This document shows positions 63,336 to 64,000 of a stretch of DNA of 64,000 bases, one piece after another. Below the pieces are notes generated by a model. It was not told where the DNA came from, ran no database searches, and saw nothing but the letters and a program-made list of their open reading frames with translations. A program made the position numbers and the translations under genes. Source of the stretch: Paraspadella gotoi (taxonomy: Eukaryota > Chaetognatha); assembly GCA_051294375.1 (NCBI GenBank), contig CM119264.1:4117392-4181391 (forward strand). Direction: 5' to 3'. Position 1 is the first letter of the stretch, and each line of letters begins with the position of its first letter.

Positions 63336-63370
63336 TGAGGACGACGACGACGACGACGACGACGACGAAA
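63336..63370 (+). repeat. (GAC)n microsatellite
   Basis: About ten GAC units within a purine-rich segment (63300-63440) that stays open as an acidic frame (63232-63441). No domain was recognised. Confidence 0.9.
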
Positions 63371-63441
63371 ACGACGAAGATAACGACGAGAAAACGGAAG
63401 ACGAGATGCGGAAGAAGAAACGAAAAAAGATAACGAAATGA

Positions 63442-64000
63442 CGGATTGACCTCCTGGTGAGAGATATCATAAAAATTTGACGAACAAATGTCGAGAATAA
63501 AAATGAATGACCATTTTTATTGTTTCGTTGTTTCAGTCATTTGACTATTGCATAATTTTTAAATTGAATGTATGCTTAAATTCCCTTTTATTTCTATTTA
63601 AATGTTACAATTTTAATTTCTGAGAGAACTTAGGAGTATGTTTTGATCCTAAGACCTATCTACAGTTTTTAATAATCGTAGGAAAACATTCATCTCAAAG
63701 ATTTATACAATGAAAAATTATGTTCTTCAGAAACTTGTTCCGTTTTTTAAGAACAATTCTTAATTTTTAACGCATTAATTTTATTTAATTAATTTTTTTT
63801 CCTCTATTTTATTATGTTTTCGTTCGCTCACACTTAGTCTATGCTTGTTTGTTGATGATGATTGTACTGAATCAACCTTGTTTTATTCGAATAAGATCGC
63901 AAGAGTGGGGCTAGCAATTGAGTCCATTCCCATACTCACTCCCTTTTTCGATCCATTTTAATCCTCCCCCCCACGATCCCCGTCTCTAATTCCACGCAAT
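63442..64000. other. Stretch without recognised gene
   Basis: A/T-rich DNA to the end of the window. Nothing seen. Confidence 0.6.

Noticed and set aside
63232-63441. Acidic frame with D/E runs
   Set aside because: Driven by the (GAC)n repeat and its purine-rich flanks.

Overview
This window is nuclear DNA from an animal, most likely an arthropod. The evidence is one clear RBFOX-family splicing-factor gene, decayed Bel/Pao and Ty3/gypsy LTR retrotransposons, and GT-AG type splice signals. There is no sign of operons. About three dozen long (GA)n/(CT)n arrays fall within 64 kb, together with (GAC)n, (GAT)n, (GAAA)n and (TTTA)n tracts. Such a dinucleotide load recalls decapod and other crustacean genomes, but that placement is inference. 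The scaffold is a draft: N gaps interrupt it, and three of them are exactly 25 N, which looks like a placeholder of unknown true size.

Layout. 1-6.2 kb: purine-rich DNA with GA arrays and one candidate exon with good splice sites (781-891). 6.2-10.5 kb: tetranucleotide arrays, two gaps, two diverged copies of a dispersed repeat carrying a hammerhead-ribozyme-like core, a small inverted-repeat element, a 55-bp tandem repeat and short GC-rich repeats. 10.5-13.9 kb: CT arrays and gaps, with no gene seen. 13.9-16.4 kb: a 2.5-kb fold-back structure whose two arms each carry the hammerhead-like core. 16.4-29.3 kb: gene-poor, with microsatellites and one doubtful cysteine-rich micro-ORF. 29.37-33.98 kb: a Bel/Pao-like LTR element with two LTRs and broken gag, sitting in a GA microsatellite. 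34-40 kb: repeats, plus a short frame resembling the N-terminal part of bacterial IS256-type transposases (38.26 kb).

40-48.6 kb is the RBFOX locus, on the minus strand. A 451-codon reading frame (45317-46672) holds a full RRM and the typical C-terminus in one uninterrupted exon. It is preceded by a strong splice acceptor, and a phase-compatible mini-exon candidate lies 1.9 kb upstream. An AATAAA signal follows the stop codon. A cluster of TGCATG sites, the motif RBFOX proteins bind, lies 3.3-5.2 kb further downstream on the same strand.

49-58 kb: GA arrays and G+C-rich patches, a four-copy tandem array (54.7-55.8 kb) and a CpG-rich segment with three CCAAT boxes spaced exactly 33 bp apart. 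The latter is a promoter candidate. 58.3-62.4 kb: the 3' half of a Ty3/gypsy element on the minus strand (end of RT, RNase H, integrase with GPY/F-like end, polypurine tract, LTR), riddled with frameshifts and cut by a 25-N gap. 62.4-64 kb: a second copy of the DNA that borders the gypsy LTR, then (GAT)n/(GAC)n tracts. Only RBFOX is a confident protein-coding gene.
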